A stretch of 64,000 bases of DNA from Sphingobacterium faecium (GTDB lineage: Bacteria; Bacteroidota; Bacteroidia; Sphingobacteriales; Sphingobacteriaceae). The stretch spans positions 124,001-188,000 of the forward strand of contig NZ_QBKH01000004.1 in the NCBI RefSeq assembly GCF_003054045.1. The letters run 5' to 3'. Within the stretch, counting starts at the first letter, position 1. The number at the start of each line of letters is the position of its first letter. This document shows, in pieces, positions 18,597 to 27,655 of the stretch. The position numbers and the translations under genes are program-made. Under the pieces are notes generated by a model. The model saw only the letters and a list, made by a program, of their open reading frames with translations. It was not told where the DNA came from and did no database searches.

Positions 18597-18622
18597 GTTA
18601 AACATTGTTAAATGCCGTTAAA
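18597..18622 (+). promoter_or_regulatory. Three GTTAAA direct repeats at 10-bp spacing, probable response-regulator site
   Basis: GTTAAA occurs at 18597, 18607 and 18617, exactly one helical turn apart, ending 16 bases before the -7 element of the histidine kinase gene. OmpR-type regulators commonly bind direct repeats of this kind. Autoregulation by the response regulator encoded downstream is an inference. Confidence 0.5.
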
Positions 18623-18638
18623 TCAAAGAAAGCATTCC

Positions 18639-18646
18639 TATATTTG
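18639..18646 (+). promoter_or_regulatory. Probable -7 element (TAtaTTTG) of the histidine kinase gene
   Basis: TATATTTG matches TAnnTTTG exactly and lies only 6 bases before the ATG at 18653, so the transcript would have almost no leader. Confidence 0.5.
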
Positions 18647-18652
18647 TAACAA

Positions 18653-20485
18653 ATGAAGAAAAGTAGCATCGTTTTGATTATTAGCTTGATGACCCTCGCC
18701 CTATTAGGTGTGGCGGCTATGCAATTCTATTTTATAAGAGAATCGTATCGCCAAAAATCGCAGCTTTTTGACGAATCAGTTAATGCGTCTCTAACAGCTG
18801 TTGCCGGCAAAATAGAACGTAGAGAAGTCATTGACTTTGCTAAGGTACAGCAACAAACCAATATTGAAAAATATAAATTTGAACAAGAGAAACAAAGACA
18901 TTTAGCCGAGCAATTAAAATTACAAAGGGAGTTAGAAAATCTCAGAGCTGATCAATATGCTATAAAAGAAAAATTCAAAGAAGCAGAAGATCAATTGAAA
19001 GAAACATTTCCAAGTGTCATTTCAATCGAAAATTCATTTTATGAGACCTATATCAATAGAAAAAATAAAGAAAACGTATTAAGTATTGATGTCATTAAAT
19101 ATAATAGTCCGGACCATGTCGTAAAAGAATATGTAGAAATTGGAGCAACAAAATTTTTACCTCGAGTAAATGCAAAAGATGATAGTGCCCGATTTGTTAT
19201 TCCAACCATAGATCCTGTCTTGAAACAAGCTATTGAATATAAAGTAGCGACTTTGCCACCAAGATCAAATAAACAAATTTCAAAAAAAATAATTGAACTT
19301 GAAGATCAACTCGAAAGCATGAGTGGTCAAAATTTAATTGGAAATGGTAAAAATGTATTCGATACCATTGCTGCCATTGGTGGCAAAAGAAGTGGTATCA
19401 TAGAAGATGTAGCTATCGGGATGGAGTTATCAAAACGTCCCTTTCGAGAGCGTCTAAATATCAATCTCATACAAAATTTATTAAAAGAAGAATTATCCGA
19501 ACGCGATATCCATTACCCTTTCAATATTGAAGTTCGGGACAGCAGTAATATCGTTTTCAGTGTACAAACCATCGATAACATTATTAAACCCAATAAAATA
19601 ACGCGCTATTCAACCGCTTTATTTAAAGGCGATATTGGTTCCCCTCCAGGAAGATTAAGTGTTTACTTCCCTAGAAAGAGCACGATTATTGTTGATAATA
19701 TGAGTTATCTGCTACTCCCAACAATTGCATTGCTTTTCCTTTTAATTGGTTGTTTTGCATATACCCTACTGATCATATTCAAACAGAAGAAAGTATCAGA
19801 AATGAAAACGGATTTCATCAACAATATGACGCACGAATTTAAAACACCCGTCGCTACGATCATGATAGCCAGTGAGTCCCTACGCGATCCGGAAATCATA
19901 TCAGATGAGCGTCGAGTGAAACGACTTGCCAATATTATATACGATGAGAATGTGAGATTGGGCAATCACATCGAGCGGGTGTTAGATATTGCCCGTCTCG
20001 AGAAAGAAACGTTAAAGCTGGAAAAAACACCTATTCGCATTAATGATCTATTGTCAGCAGTACTAGATAGTATGCAGCTGCAATTACAAAAAGTAGGTGG
20101 TAAATTTGAACATCACTTTGATGCACAAAACGATGTTGTAGTAGGTGATGAACTTCATTTATCTAATGTATTTTTCAATTTGGTCGACAATGCAATAAAA
20201 TATAGTAAAGATAATCCACACATCACTGTTAAAACTAAAAATGCAAAAGACAGCATTCAAATTACAATTATTGATAATGGTATTGGAATGGCCAAAGATC
20301 ATTTATTGAAGATATTTGATCAATTTTATCGTATTCCAACAGGAAATGTACACAATGTCAAAGGCTTTGGATTAGGACTTTCATATGTTTATGATATTAT
20401 CAAAAGAATGAATGGTAAAATTCAAGTGAAAAGTGACAAAGACAAGGGAACACAATTTGACATCATATTACCTATAAAAAATTAA
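18653..20485 (+). CDS. Membrane sensor histidine kinase
   Basis: This 610-residue protein has a first membrane helix at residues 7-27, a periplasmic region of about 320 residues that includes an early coiled coil (about 65-120), a second helix at about 350-372, and a HisKA/HATPase core. The phosphorylated histidine is in MTHEFKTPVA, about residue 394. The ATP-binding boxes are NLVDNAIKYS, DNGIGM and GFGLGLSY. It pairs with the OmpR-type regulator 59 bases downstream. The large sensor domain has no recognised fold. A kinase-regulator pair of this type occurs in many Bacteroidota (compare RprX/RprY); the signal is unknown. Confidence 0.9.
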   Translation: MKKSSIVLIISLMTLALLGVAAMQFYFIRESYRQKSQLFDESVNASLTAVAGKIERREVIDFAKVQQQTNIEKYKFEQEKQRHLAEQLKLQRELENLRADQYAIKEKFKEAEDQLKETFPSVISIENSFYETYINRKNKENVLSIDVIKYNSPDHVVKEYVEIGATKFLPRVNAKDDSARFVIPTIDPVLKQAIEYKVATLPPRSNKQISKKIIELEDQLESMSGQNLIGNGKNVFDTIAAIGGKRSGIIEDVAIGMELSKRPFRERLNINLIQNLLKEELSERDIHYPFNIEVRDSSNIVFSVQTIDNIIKPNKITRYSTALFKGDIGSPPGRLSVYFPRKSTIIVDNMSYLLLPTIALLFLLIGCFAYTLLIIFKQKKVSEMKTDFINNMTHEFKTPVATIMIASESLRDPEIISDERRVKRLANIIYDENVRLGNHIERVLDIARLEKETLKLEKTPIRINDLLSAVLDSMQLQLQKVGGKFEHHFDAQNDVVVGDELHLSNVFFNLVDNAIKYSKDNPHITVKTKNAKDSIQITIIDNGIGMAKDHLLKIFDQFYRIPTGNVHNVKGFGLGLSYVYDIIKRMNGKIQVKSDKDKGTQFDIILPIKN

Positions 20486-20544
20486 ATTTAAAACGATATT
20501 AATTTCGTATATTATCATCAATATTCGAACAAAACCATAAGAAT

Positions 20545-21234
20545 ATGCAGAAGATATTATTAGCAGAAGACGATCCAAACTTAGGAGACTTATTAAAAGA
20601 TTATTTAGAGCTTAAAGGAAAATTTGACGTCACCTTATGCACAGATGGTGAAGAGGCCGTCAATCAATTTCGCAAGAGCACTTATGATCTATGCATCTTA
20701 GACGTCATGATGCCAAAGAAAGATGGCTTTACAGTAGGTAAAGAAATCAGGAAAATAAATACGACAACCCCAATCATATTTGCTACCGCAAAAGGTATGA
20801 TGGAAGATAAAACAGAAGCTTTTGAACTTGGTGGCGATGATTACATCACAAAACCATTTCGAGTAGAAGAATTGCTCCTTCGCATAAATGCATTGCTTAA
20901 ACGGGTTATAAGAGAAAAAGATGATCAGGTTGTGAGCGATAAATTTGAAATTGGAGAATACTTTTTTGATTATACCAGTCAGCAAATCGCCCACAAAGGT
21001 GTGCAACAGAAGCTATCGACAAAAGAAGCCGAATTATTAAGATTACTTTGTTTAAAAAAGAATGATGTACTGACAAGAGAAGAAGCACTTTTAAAAATCT
21101 GGCATGATGACAATTATTTCACAGGCAGAAGTATGGACGTTTTCTTAAGTAAACTGAGAAAATATCTACGAGATGATCCAAAAGTTGAGATTGTTAACGT
21201 ACATGGAAAAGGCTATAAATTATTGGTCAGCTAA
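20545..21234 (+). CDS. OmpR-family response regulator
   Basis: This 229-residue protein has a receiver domain with the acidic pair in AEDD, the phospho-acceptor D53 in CILDVMMP, T in FATAKG and K in ITKPF. A C-terminal winged helix (about 130-228) ends in IVNVHGKGYKLLV. It is the output partner of the upstream histidine kinase. Triple GTTAAA repeats in front of the kinase gene are a plausible target. A terminator follows. Confidence 0.92.
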   Translation: MQKILLAEDDPNLGDLLKDYLELKGKFDVTLCTDGEEAVNQFRKSTYDLCILDVMMPKKDGFTVGKEIRKINTTTPIIFATAKGMMEDKTEAFELGGDDYITKPFRVEELLLRINALLKRVIREKDDQVVSDKFEIGEYFFDYTSQQIAHKGVQQKLSTKEAELLRLLCLKKNDVLTREEALLKIWHDDNYFTGRSMDVFLSKLRKYLRDDPKVEIVNVHGKGYKLLVS

Positions 21235-21255
21235 TATACATTTACTCCGAATAAT

Positions 21256-21281
21256 AAAGAGATGTTAAAACATCTCTTTTT
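21256..21281 (+). terminator. Intrinsic terminator after the response regulator gene
   Basis: AAAGAGATG (21256-21264) pairs with CATCTCTTT (21271-21279) and leads into a T run. Confidence 0.8.
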
Positions 21282-21296
21282 GTTTATCTTGCTACA

Positions 21297-22064
21297 ATGA
21301 AAATATCAATAACAATTTTTTTTATCCTTTCTATCTTTTGCTCCTCTCCATCTCTTTATGCGCAAAGAGATACTTTACAAAAAAATAATGAAGATTTTGA
21401 CACCAGTAGGAGTCAAATAAATTATAAACAATTAATAGTACCCGCTGCTTTAATGACTTACGGCATAATCTCATTAAACAGCCCATACCTCAAACATAAA
21501 GATCAACAGATAAATAATTCCATAAACAATGATCCATCAAAAACATTCAAATTTGATAATGTCAGTGTTTTTATTCCTTCAGCAGCTGTTTACGGTCTCA
21601 ATTTCCTAGGTGTCCCAAGTAAACATAACTTCAAAGAACGTCTAGCCATTAGTACGATCGCTCATGCCATCACCTTATCTACAGTATACACGATCAAACA
21701 TACGACTCCTACTTGGAGACCAGATCGTGCTGATCATGAATCATTCCCATCCGGACATACTGCTGTCGCATTTACGGGAGCCGAGATGTTATGGCAAGAG
21801 TATAAAGATCAATCCATTTGGTATGGTATAGCAGGATACACAATAGCTGCAGGAACAGGTTACCTCAGAATGTACAATCAGAAACATTGGTTTTCGGATG
21901 TCGCTATGGGGGCAGGTATTGGTATCATGGGGACAAAAATAGCATACTGGCTATTACCCCTATTTGATAAACACTTGCAATCAAGAAAGACAAGTTACTT
22001 AACCATGGCAACTCCATTTTACAATGGGAAACAACTTGGTGTATCTGCTAATTTTCAATTTTAA
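21297..22064 (+). CDS. PAP2-family phosphatase, exported
   Basis: This 255-residue protein has a signal peptide ending at YAQ. It shows all three PAP2 acid phosphatase motifs: KHTTPTWRP, PSGHT, and RMYNQKHWFSDV. Several hydrophobic helices follow the signal. Family members dephosphorylate lipid phosphates such as undecaprenyl pyrophosphate, phosphatidic acid or lipid A. It starts 62 bases after the response regulator but is separated from it by a terminator. Confidence 0.85.
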   Translation: MKISITIFFILSIFCSSPSLYAQRDTLQKNNEDFDTSRSQINYKQLIVPAALMTYGIISLNSPYLKHKDQQINNSINNDPSKTFKFDNVSVFIPSAAVYGLNFLGVPSKHNFKERLAISTIAHAITLSTVYTIKHTTPTWRPDRADHESFPSGHTAVAFTGAEMLWQEYKDQSIWYGIAGYTIAAGTGYLRMYNQKHWFSDVAMGAGIGIMGTKIAYWLLPLFDKHLQSRKTSYLTMATPFYNGKQLGVSANFQF

Positions 22065-22137
22065 GCCTTGATTTATTGTCATTTTGATATAAAAGTTACA
22101 AAATATTTGTTTTTATAAAACTAATTCCGATATTTAC

Positions 22138-22247
22138 AGCGCTTATAGAGAAAGGCAGAGGGAATAGACCCAATGAAGCCTTAGCAACCTGTCGATTGAC
22201 AAGGTGCTACATTCTACCCCATCAAAAAGTGGGAATGATAAGCTAGA
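22138..22247 (+). promoter_or_regulatory. SAM-I (S-box) riboswitch upstream of metE
   Basis: The segment has the conserved SAM-I core: GCTTAT (22141) closes the P1 helix with ATAAGC (22238-22243). Between them are AGAGGGA, then CAATGAAGCC and AGCAACCTG, then AAGGTGCTA. It lies about 150 bases before metE, a standard SAM-repressed gene. When SAM is bound, metE expression should fall. Confidence 0.9.
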
Positions 22248-22283
22248 CACAAAATATATCTTGTGCCCTCCTCTCTAAAAGCA

Positions 22284-22331
22284 ATCAAAAAATTTAGTAA
22301 ATAGATTCAAGAATTTTTGATCGTTTTTTAT
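22284..22331 (+). terminator. Possible expression-platform terminator of the SAM riboswitch
   Basis: ATCAAAAAATT pairs with AATTTTTGAT at 22312-22321 (one bulge), followed by CGTTTTTTATTT. The stem is AT-rich and weak, so termination efficiency is uncertain. It is placed correctly between the aptamer and the metE start. Confidence 0.45.
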
Positions 22332-22400
22332 TTCAAATAAAAAAAATCCATCTAATTTCTTGCTTCGTTAAGGTTGAACAAATAAAATAATTTTATATTT

Positions 22401-24713
22401 ATGTTACTAACGAACAACTTAGGTTACCCACGTGTAGGTGCCTTCCGCGAGTTGAAAAAGGCCAATGAAGCATATTGGGCTAAAAAAATCAGCGCGCAAG
22501 AATTATTGCAGGCTGGACTGAAAATCCGTGAAGGCAACTGGAAAACTCAAAAAGATGCTGGCATCGATTTGATCCCTTCAAATGATTTTTCATTTTATGA
22601 CCAAGTATTAGACTTGACTCTAACTGTAGGTGCTATCCCTGCACAATACCAATCACTTTTAAATAACGAAGATAAAGGATACAATTTGGACCTTTACTTT
22701 GCAATGGCGCGTGGTTTCCAACAAGATGGCGTTGATGTAACGGCAATGGAAATGACAAAATGGTTTGACACCAACTACCATTACATTGTTCCAGAATTCG
22801 TGAAAAATCAAGAATTCAAATTGACTTCAGAAAAATTCTTAAACGAATACAATGAAGCAAAATCTTTAGGTATCGAAACTAAGCCTGTATTAATCGGCCC
22901 AATCTCATACTTATTATTAGGTAAAGAAAAAGAATCTGGTTTCAACCGTATCGATCTAATCGATAAGTTGGTTCCCGTATATGAAGAAATCTTAGGCAAA
23001 TTGGCTGCTGCTGGTGCAAAATATGTACAAATTGACGAGCCATTTTTAGCTTTAGATATCGATGATGCAACACGTGCTTTATACACCAGTGTATTTACTA
23101 AATTAGCTGCTGCTGCTCAAGACATCAAAATTATTGTAACGACTTATTTCGAGGCATTACGTGACAACGAAGAAACCGCTCTAAACTTACCAGTTTATGC
23201 CGTTCACGTTGACTTAGTAAGAGGTGAAAACCAACTCGATACTATATTAGCTAAAGTTCCTGCTTCATTAACACTTTCATTAGGTGTTGTTGAAGGTCGT
23301 AACATTTGGAAAAATGATTACGAAAAATCTTTAGTACAAATCAAAAAAGCTGTTGATGTTCTAGGCAAAGACCGTGTATTAGTAGGACCTTCAAGTTCTT
23401 TATTACATGTACCTTTTGATTTAGACAATGAGGATAACGAAGAATCATTGCCTAAAGAAGTTAAAAATTGGTTAGCATTTGCTAAGCAAAAATTAGCAGA
23501 GGTAAAAGATTTAGCGATCTTAGCTGAAGGTGAAATAGATGCAAAAACTGCGGAGCGTTTTGAAGCTAATAAAGCTGCTGCAGAAGACCGTCGTACATCT
23601 TCTTTAATTCACAAACCAGAAGTTAAAGAGCGTACTGCAAACATCACGGACGACGATGCAAAACGTACATCTTCATTCGCTGCTCGTAAAGAAGCACAGC
23701 AAGCTAAATTTAACCTTCCAGCATTCCCAACTACGACAATTGGTTCATTTCCACAAACAAAAGATGTTCGTAAATGGAGAGCTGATTTGAAAAAAGGTAC
23801 CATTTCTCAAGAACAATATGACAAAGAAATCGCTGAGGAGACAGAAAGAACAATCCGTCTTCAAGAGCAATTAGATATCGATGTATTAGTTCATGGTGAA
23901 TTCGAACGTAATGACATGGTTGAGTATTTTGGTGAGCAATTAGCGGGTTATGCCTTCACTAAAAATGGTTGGGTACAATCATATGGCTCACGTTGTGTAA
24001 AGCCTCCTGTTATTTATGGTGATGTTTACCGTCCTGCTGATATGACTGTTCGTTGGTCTTCATACGCCCAAACTTTGACTAACCGTCCGGTAAAAGGGAT
24101 GTTAACAGGTCCAGTAACGATCTTACAATGGTCATTCGTACGTAACGATCAACCACGTTCTACCACAACTTATCAAATTGCATTAGCAATTTTGGATGAA
24201 GTACAAGCATTAGAAAAAGCAGGTATCAAAATTATTCAAATCGATGAACCAGCAATTCGTGAAGGTCTTCCGTTGCGTAAAGCCGATCACCAACAATATT
24301 TAGATTGGGCTGTGCGTTCATTCCGTGTTTCATCTTCAAATGTAGATGACGATACACAGATTCACACACATATGTGTTACTCTGAGTTCAATGATATCAT
24401 CGAAGATATCGCTGCAATGGACGCTGATGTAATTACCATCGAGACTTCTCGTTCACAAATGGAATTATTAGATGCATTTGCGGCTGACTTTAAATATCCA
24501 AACGATATCGGACCAGGTGTATATGACATCCACTCCCCTCGTGTACCGAGTACAGAAGAAATGGTTGAGTTATTGCGCAAAGCTAAAGCTGTAGTTCCTG
24601 CAGAACAACTTTGGGTGAATCCTGACTGTGGTTTAAAAACACGTGCTTGGCCAGAAACTAAAGCTGCTTTAGAAGCGATGGTTGAAGCTGCTAAAATCTT
24701 AAGAGCTGAATAA
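22401..24713 (+). CDS. metE: Cobalamin-independent methionine synthase
   Basis: This 770-residue, two-barrel enzyme starts with NNLGYPRVGAFRELK and has the linker TTTIGSFPQT. The C-terminal barrel holds the zinc-binding residues in IHTHMCYSEFND and NPDCGLKTRAW. It transfers methyl from methyltetrahydropteroyl-triglutamate to homocysteine. Full length matches the family. The SAM-I riboswitch upstream gives feedback control by the end product. Confidence 0.97.
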   Translation: MLLTNNLGYPRVGAFRELKKANEAYWAKKISAQELLQAGLKIREGNWKTQKDAGIDLIPSNDFSFYDQVLDLTLTVGAIPAQYQSLLNNEDKGYNLDLYFAMARGFQQDGVDVTAMEMTKWFDTNYHYIVPEFVKNQEFKLTSEKFLNEYNEAKSLGIETKPVLIGPISYLLLGKEKESGFNRIDLIDKLVPVYEEILGKLAAAGAKYVQIDEPFLALDIDDATRALYTSVFTKLAAAAQDIKIIVTTYFEALRDNEETALNLPVYAVHVDLVRGENQLDTILAKVPASLTLSLGVVEGRNIWKNDYEKSLVQIKKAVDVLGKDRVLVGPSSSLLHVPFDLDNEDNEESLPKEVKNWLAFAKQKLAEVKDLAILAEGEIDAKTAERFEANKAAAEDRRTSSLIHKPEVKERTANITDDDAKRTSSFAARKEAQQAKFNLPAFPTTTIGSFPQTKDVRKWRADLKKGTISQEQYDKEIAEETERTIRLQEQLDIDVLVHGEFERNDMVEYFGEQLAGYAFTKNGWVQSYGSRCVKPPVIYGDVYRPADMTVRWSSYAQTLTNRPVKGMLTGPVTILQWSFVRNDQPRSTTTYQIALAILDEVQALEKAGIKIIQIDEPAIREGLPLRKADHQQYLDWAVRSFRVSSSNVDDDTQIHTHMCYSEFNDIIEDIAAMDADVITIETSRSQMELLDAFAADFKYPNDIGPGVYDIHSPRVPSTEEMVELLRKAKAVVPAEQLWVNPDCGLKTRAWPETKAALEAMVEAAKILRAE

Positions 24714-24740
24714 GTTTAGTCTTTTTAGAATTATAAATAT

Positions 24741-24780
24741 AAAAGATCCTGAAGTAAAATTACTTCGGGATCTTTTTTTT
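24741..24780 (+). terminator. Intrinsic terminator after metE
   Basis: AAAAGATCC...GAAGTAA pairs with TTACTTC...GGATCTTTT and continues into a T8 run. Confidence 0.85.
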
Positions 24781-24857
24781 ACAAAAAAATAATACACTCT
24801 ATCTATTTCTTTAACACAGAAAGATTAATTTTACTGTAATCAAAAAAAGTGTATATC

Positions 24858-25385
24858 ATGAAAATTTTAAGCTGGTTTTTCTGTTTGCTGTTTTTTTCAT
24901 CTATCGATACCTATGCACAAGAAGGCTATCCGATCCCTCCTTTCAAATCTAACACCCTTTTTTATATTCAACATAGCGAAGGCCATAACACGTATGTATA
25001 TGAAGCCAATATGATTGACAAACAGCATCTCAATGCCAACAGTCCTATCAATAACTATCGAATTTTGTATGATAAAGGAGGAGAAATTAAACCTTTAACG
25101 AGTATTCAACAAAAATTCGCATACGGAATCATTTCAAAAAATTTAGAGAACAATATAGTTGAGTTTGAGATTGTGTCTTATAAAAATCAACCGCTATACC
25201 TTAAAGTCGATAAATCAGGTAAACCCTATGTAGAAACCACATTAAATGGACACAAATTTAATCTACATCGTATTTTTATCAAACAAAAGGAAGGGACATC
25301 CGGTTTAGGGACACAAGTCGATTATCTCTTGTTTTACGGAATAGACCATAAAGGCAATAAAGTACGAGAGAAATTAGTGCCGTAA
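24858..25385 (+). CDS. Secreted DUF4833-type protein
   Basis: This protein of about 175 residues has a signal peptide ending at YAQ. The mature part starts with PIPPFKSNTLFYIQHSEGHNTYVYEAN, the opening of DUF4833 proteins of Bacteroidota, and ends with VDYLLFYGIDHKGNKVREKL. The start is set at ATG 24858, whose product begins with the typical MKILSWFF; an upstream GTG at 24849 is less likely. The function is unknown. It appears to stand alone. Confidence 0.7.
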   Translation: MKILSWFFCLLFFSSIDTYAQEGYPIPPFKSNTLFYIQHSEGHNTYVYEANMIDKQHLNANSPINNYRILYDKGGEIKPLTSIQQKFAYGIISKNLENNIVEFEIVSYKNQPLYLKVDKSGKPYVETTLNGHKFNLHRIFIKQKEGTSGLGTQVDYLLFYGIDHKGNKVREKLVP

Positions 25386-25530
25386 TTGATCTTAAGAAAG
25401 CAATCCCGTCACCTTATTTCATACTCAATGCTTTATTTCATTAAACTTTCTATTTTAATTAGTTTGTACCTCTTCAATGAAAAGAAGATGATACGTTTTA
25501 TATGACGATGATGCATTATGATATCTAAAG

Positions 25531-25576
25531 CGTATACCCTTCTTTAATTCAATGGAAGGATATACGTCTTATACTT
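25531..25576 (+). terminator. Possible terminator hairpin after the DUF4833 gene
   Basis: CGTATA-C-CCTTC pairs with GAAGG-A-TATACG across a 12-base loop, with T-rich sequence after it. It is imperfect and 145 bases from the stop codon, so this is tentative. Confidence 0.35.
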
Positions 25577-25630
25577 TTTATTATAGTCGCGATCTGTTGA
25601 ATTTGTCCATACATTAGAAAGTGTAAACTA

Positions 25631-26149
25631 TCATTTCGTTATTTTTTGTTTACGTGCTATTTTCCGTTTTCCTTTAATTCGATCTTCAATATCTTTGATC
25701 GTGGTCAACATCTCAGTATCTACATTTTCCAATCTAACCAATTTTAATACTTTTAAGGCTTTTTTAAATTTTTTAAGTTTTTCCAATATGAGTACTCTTT
25801 TTAATAGAAATAATGAAGGTGAAACTCCAGGAATTGTTAAAGCAAACTCAATTGTTTTTTCAGCCTCTTCATATGCATTGGTATCAATCAAGGTCTGTAT
25901 ATAAGGTTGATAAATTTCCAAAGCATATAAATTATGTACTAACGCTTCTTGAAAATATTTCTTTGCTTGTTCAAAATCAAACAATTGTTCAGCATGAAGC
26001 CTTCCCATCAGGCATAGCGCCATCGTATTTGATTCGTCATAAGATAGGGCATATGACAAAGATTCTATAGTATTTTCCAGGTAATATGGATAATTATCCA
26101 ATGCCTGTAACACATATTTATTCATAAAATATATTGCATCAATTCTCAA
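25631..26149 (-). CDS. TPR-repeat protein
   Basis: This 172-residue, all-helical protein has tetratricopeptide-like repeats, for example NTMALCLMGRLHAEQLFDFE at about 57-77, then ALVHNLYALEIY and YEEAEKTIEFAL. A basic tail follows (RIKGKRKIARKQK). There is no signal peptide, so it is probably a cytoplasmic protein-interaction scaffold. No neighbour on the same strand is close enough to suggest an operon. The specific role is unknown. Confidence 0.6.
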   Translation of the reverse strand: MRIDAIYFMNKYVLQALDNYPYYLENTIESLSYALSYDESNTMALCLMGRLHAEQLFDFEQAKKYFQEALVHNLYALEIYQPYIQTLIDTNAYEEAEKTIEFALTIPGVSPSLFLLKRVLILEKLKKFKKALKVLKLVRLENVDTEMLTTIKDIEDRIKGKRKIARKQKITK

Positions 26150-26458
26150 AAGACCCTGATATAAAAGATGTTAGTGTCAGGATCAATAATTAATAAAAGA
26201 TCATCTTATATACTTCGACTCACGAAATATATAAGACATCATGAATTACTCGAACATTGTCGAGACCAAAATAAAGTCAAAAAAGGAGTAACTAAGAGAA
26301 AAAAGTATTCTGAAGAATATCCCCAAGATCCTTCTTTTGGATTGAAGTCGGGTTATTTAATATAGCAAACATATTCTTCCATTTTTAATTGTGAATACCT
26401 AATTGATATGCAAATATTTAAAACAAAATTGAAATTTCAAAATAAATTTTTCAAAAAC
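26150..26458. other. Intergenic region with no supported gene
   Basis: About 310 bases. A 65-codon plus-strand frame (26168-26365) has no recognisable features, a charged and irregular composition, and no promoter or neighbour to support it. No RNA structure was recognised. Promoter sequences for the TPR gene would lie at its left end. Confidence 0.4.
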
Positions 26459-26827
26459 CTACTTGGGTACACGTTTCACGATTAACAACAAATTATTTTC
26501 CAGTAACAAATAGCCATATTCATAAATAAAATAATAAGTCTGTCCTTTTGCATTGGTGAAATTATGAGTATGATATTTTAAATCAAAGCCTTGCAACAAC
26601 ATCTTTTCCTTGCTTATTTTGAGCATCCCCTCCTCCCCCAGAACATCTTGTAGAATACGTCTATTCTTACGCAAGGTATGATTGATCTTTCTAATCAAGT
26701 TAGTTTGATCACTATTCTGTCTATAATTATAGCTATTGCGACAGTCATCATCACAAAATCTTTTATCAGACCGACCTCTTATTGCCTTTTTACATTCTAG
26801 ACAATTTCTTAAATTTTCTTCTTTCAT
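26459..26827 (-). CDS. Small zinc-ribbon protein of unknown function
   Basis: This 122-residue protein has an N-terminal CxxC...CxxxC zinc finger (NCLECKKAI...RFCDDDCRNSYN, residues 8-36) like that of zinc-ribbon proteins annotated DUF2116. A helical middle and a C-terminal hydrophobic strand region follow (YYFIYEYGYLLLENN). The start is set at ATG 26827; an 8-codon upstream extension seems unlikely. It is divergent from ssb, with tandem ACAAAC repeats between them. A nucleic-acid role is possible but not shown. Confidence 0.6.
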   Translation of the reverse strand: MKEENLRNCLECKKAIRGRSDKRFCDDDCRNSYNYRQNSDQTNLIRKINHTLRKNRRILQDVLGEEGMLKISKEKMLLQGFDLKYHTHNFTNAKGQTYYFIYEYGYLLLENNLLLIVKRVPK

Positions 26828-26847
26828 AAATCTTAAAATAAACGACA

Positions 26848-26887
26848 ACAAACGTTTACAAACGCTTATAGTCGATTACAAACATTT
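26848..26887. repeat. ACAAAC direct repeats in helical phase
   Basis: ACAAACGTTT (26848), ACAAACGCTT (26858) and ACAAACATTT (26878) lie at 10- and 20-bp spacing. Another ACAAACATTT occurs further right near 26981, just before ssb. They sit in the divergent region between the zinc-ribbon gene and ssb and look like a regulator-binding array. Confidence 0.4.
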
Positions 26888-27002
26888 AATTACCGACAAA
26901 AACACTCTTTACGTTTCATCTTTGCTTCTGTTCCTCAAGAATAATTCGAAGGGATGCAATTATTGAAGTTAAACATTTTTACAAACATTTAAAAGCAAAG
27001 TT

Positions 27003-27398
27003 ATGAGTACATTAAGAAACAAAGTTCAATTGATCGGACATATAGGTGCTGATCCGGTTATTAAGACAAGTACAAATGGAACAAAGGTTTCATCTATTCG
27101 ATTAGCAACAAAAGATCTATTCAAAAACAAAGCAGGGGATTGGGTAGATGAAACCCAATGGCATACATTGGTTGTCTGGGGTAACATCAATAACATGATT
27201 GAAAAACATTGTCAGAAAGGAACACAAATCCTAATTGAAGGCAAAATTGTCTATCGCGAATATGAAGATAACAATGGTGATAAAAGAACAATCACTGAAA
27301 TTAAAGTTGGCAACATGGTGGTGATGAATAGACCTAAAGCTGTTCAGGTAAATAACAGGCTAGAAGAAGAAATCACAGAAGAAGATTTACCTTTTTAA
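27003..27398 (+). CDS. ssb: Single-stranded DNA-binding protein
   Basis: This 131-residue OB-fold protein has NKVQLIGHIGADP at the start, WHTLVVWG in the middle and an acidic C-terminal tip ending EEDLPF, the site that recruits repair and replication proteins. The linker between OB fold and tip is very short for a replicative SSB. It could therefore be a second, accessory SSB, and another copy elsewhere in the genome is likely. Confidence 0.9.
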   Translation: MSTLRNKVQLIGHIGADPVIKTSTNGTKVSSIRLATKDLFKNKAGDWVDETQWHTLVVWGNINNMIEKHCQKGTQILIEGKIVYREYEDNNGDKRTITEIKVGNMVVMNRPKAVQVNNRLEEEITEEDLPF

Positions 27399-27464
27399 AG
27401 AAATCAATAGCAGGAACAAACTTTTTAGCCTTAATAATTGTTCTTTATTAAAATTCAATATATT

Positions 27465-27644
27465 ATGAAAAGAATATTTCCATTCACGTTGATCGTGTTA
27501 ACTTGTCTCTCTTTATCCAGCTGTTCGGTCATTGAAGGCATTTTTAAAGCAGGAGTTTGGTCAGGTATAATCATCGTTGTTGTTGTTGTAGCTTTAGTAA
27601 TATGGCTACTTGCTAAACTTTTTGGTGGCGGCAGTAAAAACTAA
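27465..27644 (+). CDS. Small lipoprotein-like membrane peptide
   Basis: This 59-residue product starts at ATG 27465. It has a lipoprotein-type signal (LSLSSCSV, lipidated Cys near residue 20) and then one strongly hydrophobic segment (about 32-52) rich in valine and isoleucine, with a short Gly/Ser tail. Such peptides are common in Bacteroidota and their role is unknown. It lies 66 bases after ssb and 66 bases before the end of the convergent XRE gene. Confidence 0.6.
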   Translation: MKRIFPFTLIVLTCLSLSSCSVIEGIFKAGVWSGIIIVVVVVALVIWLLAKLFGGGSKN

Positions 27645-27655
27645 CATAGATTACA

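Noticed and set aside
18597..18622. CRISPR-like repeats
   Set aside because: Only three 6-base units with 4-base gaps; this is a regulator site pattern, not a CRISPR array.
22246..22267. GACACAA...TTGTGCC hairpin as the metE riboswitch terminator
   Set aside because: It has a mismatch and no T run after it. The later AT-rich hairpin before a T run is a better candidate.
26168..26365. 65-codon plus-strand frame between the TPR and zinc-ribbon genes
   Set aside because: It has no recognisable motif, an irregular charged composition, and no promoter or coupled neighbour.
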